A stretch of DNA of 5,004 nt, taken from positions 1-5,004 of the forward strand of contig CAJYRE010000038.1 of the NCBI GenBank assembly GCA_913776675.1. Reading direction: 5' to 3'. The notes below the pieces were generated by a model. The model saw nothing but the letters and a program-made list of their open reading frames with translations. It did no database searches and had not been told where the DNA came from. Source of the stretch: Rhizobiaceae bacterium (GTDB taxonomy: Bacteria; Pseudomonadota; Alphaproteobacteria; Rhizobiales; Rhizobiaceae). This document shows, in pieces, positions 4,631-5,004 of the stretch. Each line of letters begins with the position of its first letter. Position 1 is the stretch's first letter. The translations under genes were made by a program, and so were the position numbers.

Positions 4631-4989
4631 CTCAGAAAATTCTTCTTGCCGAAGACGATAACGATATGCGCCGCTTCCTGGTTAAGGCTTTGGAAAAGGC
4701 AGGTTACAAAGTGGCATCTTTTGATAATGGTGCCAGCGCCTATGACAGGCTGCGGGAAGAACCCTTTTCACTGTTGCTGACAGACATCGTCATGCCGGAG
4801 ATGGATGGAATCGAGCTGGCACGCCGCGCCACCGAACTGGACCCTGACCTGAAGGTCATGTTCATCACCGGATTCGCCGCAGTGGCTCTCAACGCCGATT
4901 CCAAAGCCCCCAAGGATGCCAAGGTTTTGTCCAAGCCATTCCACCTGCGCGACCTGGTGGATGAAGTGAATAAATTGCTTGCTGCATAA
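4627..4989 (+). CDS. cpdR: Single-domain response regulator CpdR (120 aa)
   Basis: CpdR is a receiver-only protein phosphorylated through the CckA-ChpT relay. Unphosphorylated CpdR primes and localises ClpXP for cell-cycle proteolysis in Caulobacter, and S. meliloti CpdR1 is needed for proper polar ClpX and symbiosis. The receiver fills the whole protein: acidic pocket Glu9-Asp10-Asp11, phosphoacceptor Asp53 (LLTDIVMPEMDG), Thr81 (FITGFAAVAL) and Lys103 (LSKPFHLRDL). There is no output domain. It ends in Ala-Ala, which I recall matters for turnover of the Caulobacter protein by ClpXP. ATG 4627 starts the family-typical KILLAEDDNDMRRFLVKALE; the frame is open to an ATG at 4486, but that one lies inside the inverted repeat with no ribosome site and the extra 47 residues are unlike CpdR. 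The Shine-Dalgarno is weak, and the leader is unusually structured. Confidence 0.95.
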   Translation: MTQKILLAEDDNDMRRFLVKALEKAGYKVASFDNGASAYDRLREEPFSLLLTDIVMPEMDGIELARRATELDPDLKVMFITGFAAVALNADSKAPKDAKVLSKPFHLRDLVDEVNKLLAA

Positions 4990-5004
4990 GCAGTTGCAAA
5001 AATC

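Noticed and set aside
1..5004. CRISPR array, insertion sequence, prophage or tRNA
   Set aside because: I see no regularly spaced repeats, transposase-like frame, integrase or cloverleaf; the genes are ordinary core genes of the order.

Overview
The window looks like chromosome from an alphaproteobacterium of the order Hyphomicrobiales (Rhizobiales). The main reason is gene order: hisN, a small-RNA locus, an N-formylglutamate amidohydrolase gene and then cpdR, which I recall as the arrangement around cpdR1 in Sinorhizobium meliloti and relatives. A class A small heat-shock gene with a rhizobial-type ROSE RNA thermometer supports this. Moderate GC and the protein sequences would fit a Brucellaceae or Bartonellaceae neighbourhood, but I cannot fix the genus.

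Layout. 1-377 (+): the 3' end of a low-specificity L-threonine aldolase gene. 381-405: a terminator hairpin between convergent genes. 432-899 (-): an Hsp20/IbpA-like chaperone with a putative RpoH promoter (1002-1030) and ROSE thermometer leader (about 900-996). 1133-1234 (+): three consecutive hairpins ending in a strong intrinsic terminator, a candidate small RNA. 1325-2341 (+): a PldB-type lysophospholipase. 2332-3105 (-): histidinol-phosphatase HisN, overlapping pldB tail to tail by 10 bases. 3315-3426 (+): a promoter and a roughly 78-nt small RNA that I identify as MmgR (alpha-r8 family). 3451-4335 (-): N-formylglutamate amidohydrolase. 4336-4626: a divergent intergenic region with unusual secondary structure. 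4627-4989 (+): the single-domain response regulator CpdR.

The genes do not form one pathway. The chaperone is built for heat induction at two levels, transcription by RpoH and translation by RNA melting. HisN performs the penultimate dephosphorylation in histidine synthesis, and the amidohydrolase belongs to a family used in histidine breakdown, although no other hut gene is present. CpdR is the cell-cycle adaptor that directs ClpXP to the cell pole in alphaproteobacteria. MmgR is a regulator of carbon storage in S. meliloti.

The part least explained by known features is the cpdR leader. It contains a 4-codon minicistron with a strong Shine-Dalgarno (4454-4468), a perfect 21-bp inverted repeat (4473-4522), and an 11-bp stem that would bury the start region of a second short reading frame (4538-4593). 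That frame ends in an ATGA overlap with the cpdR start. cpdR itself has no good Shine-Dalgarno, so it may be translated by coupling. The candidate small RNA at 1133-1234 is the second item worth testing.
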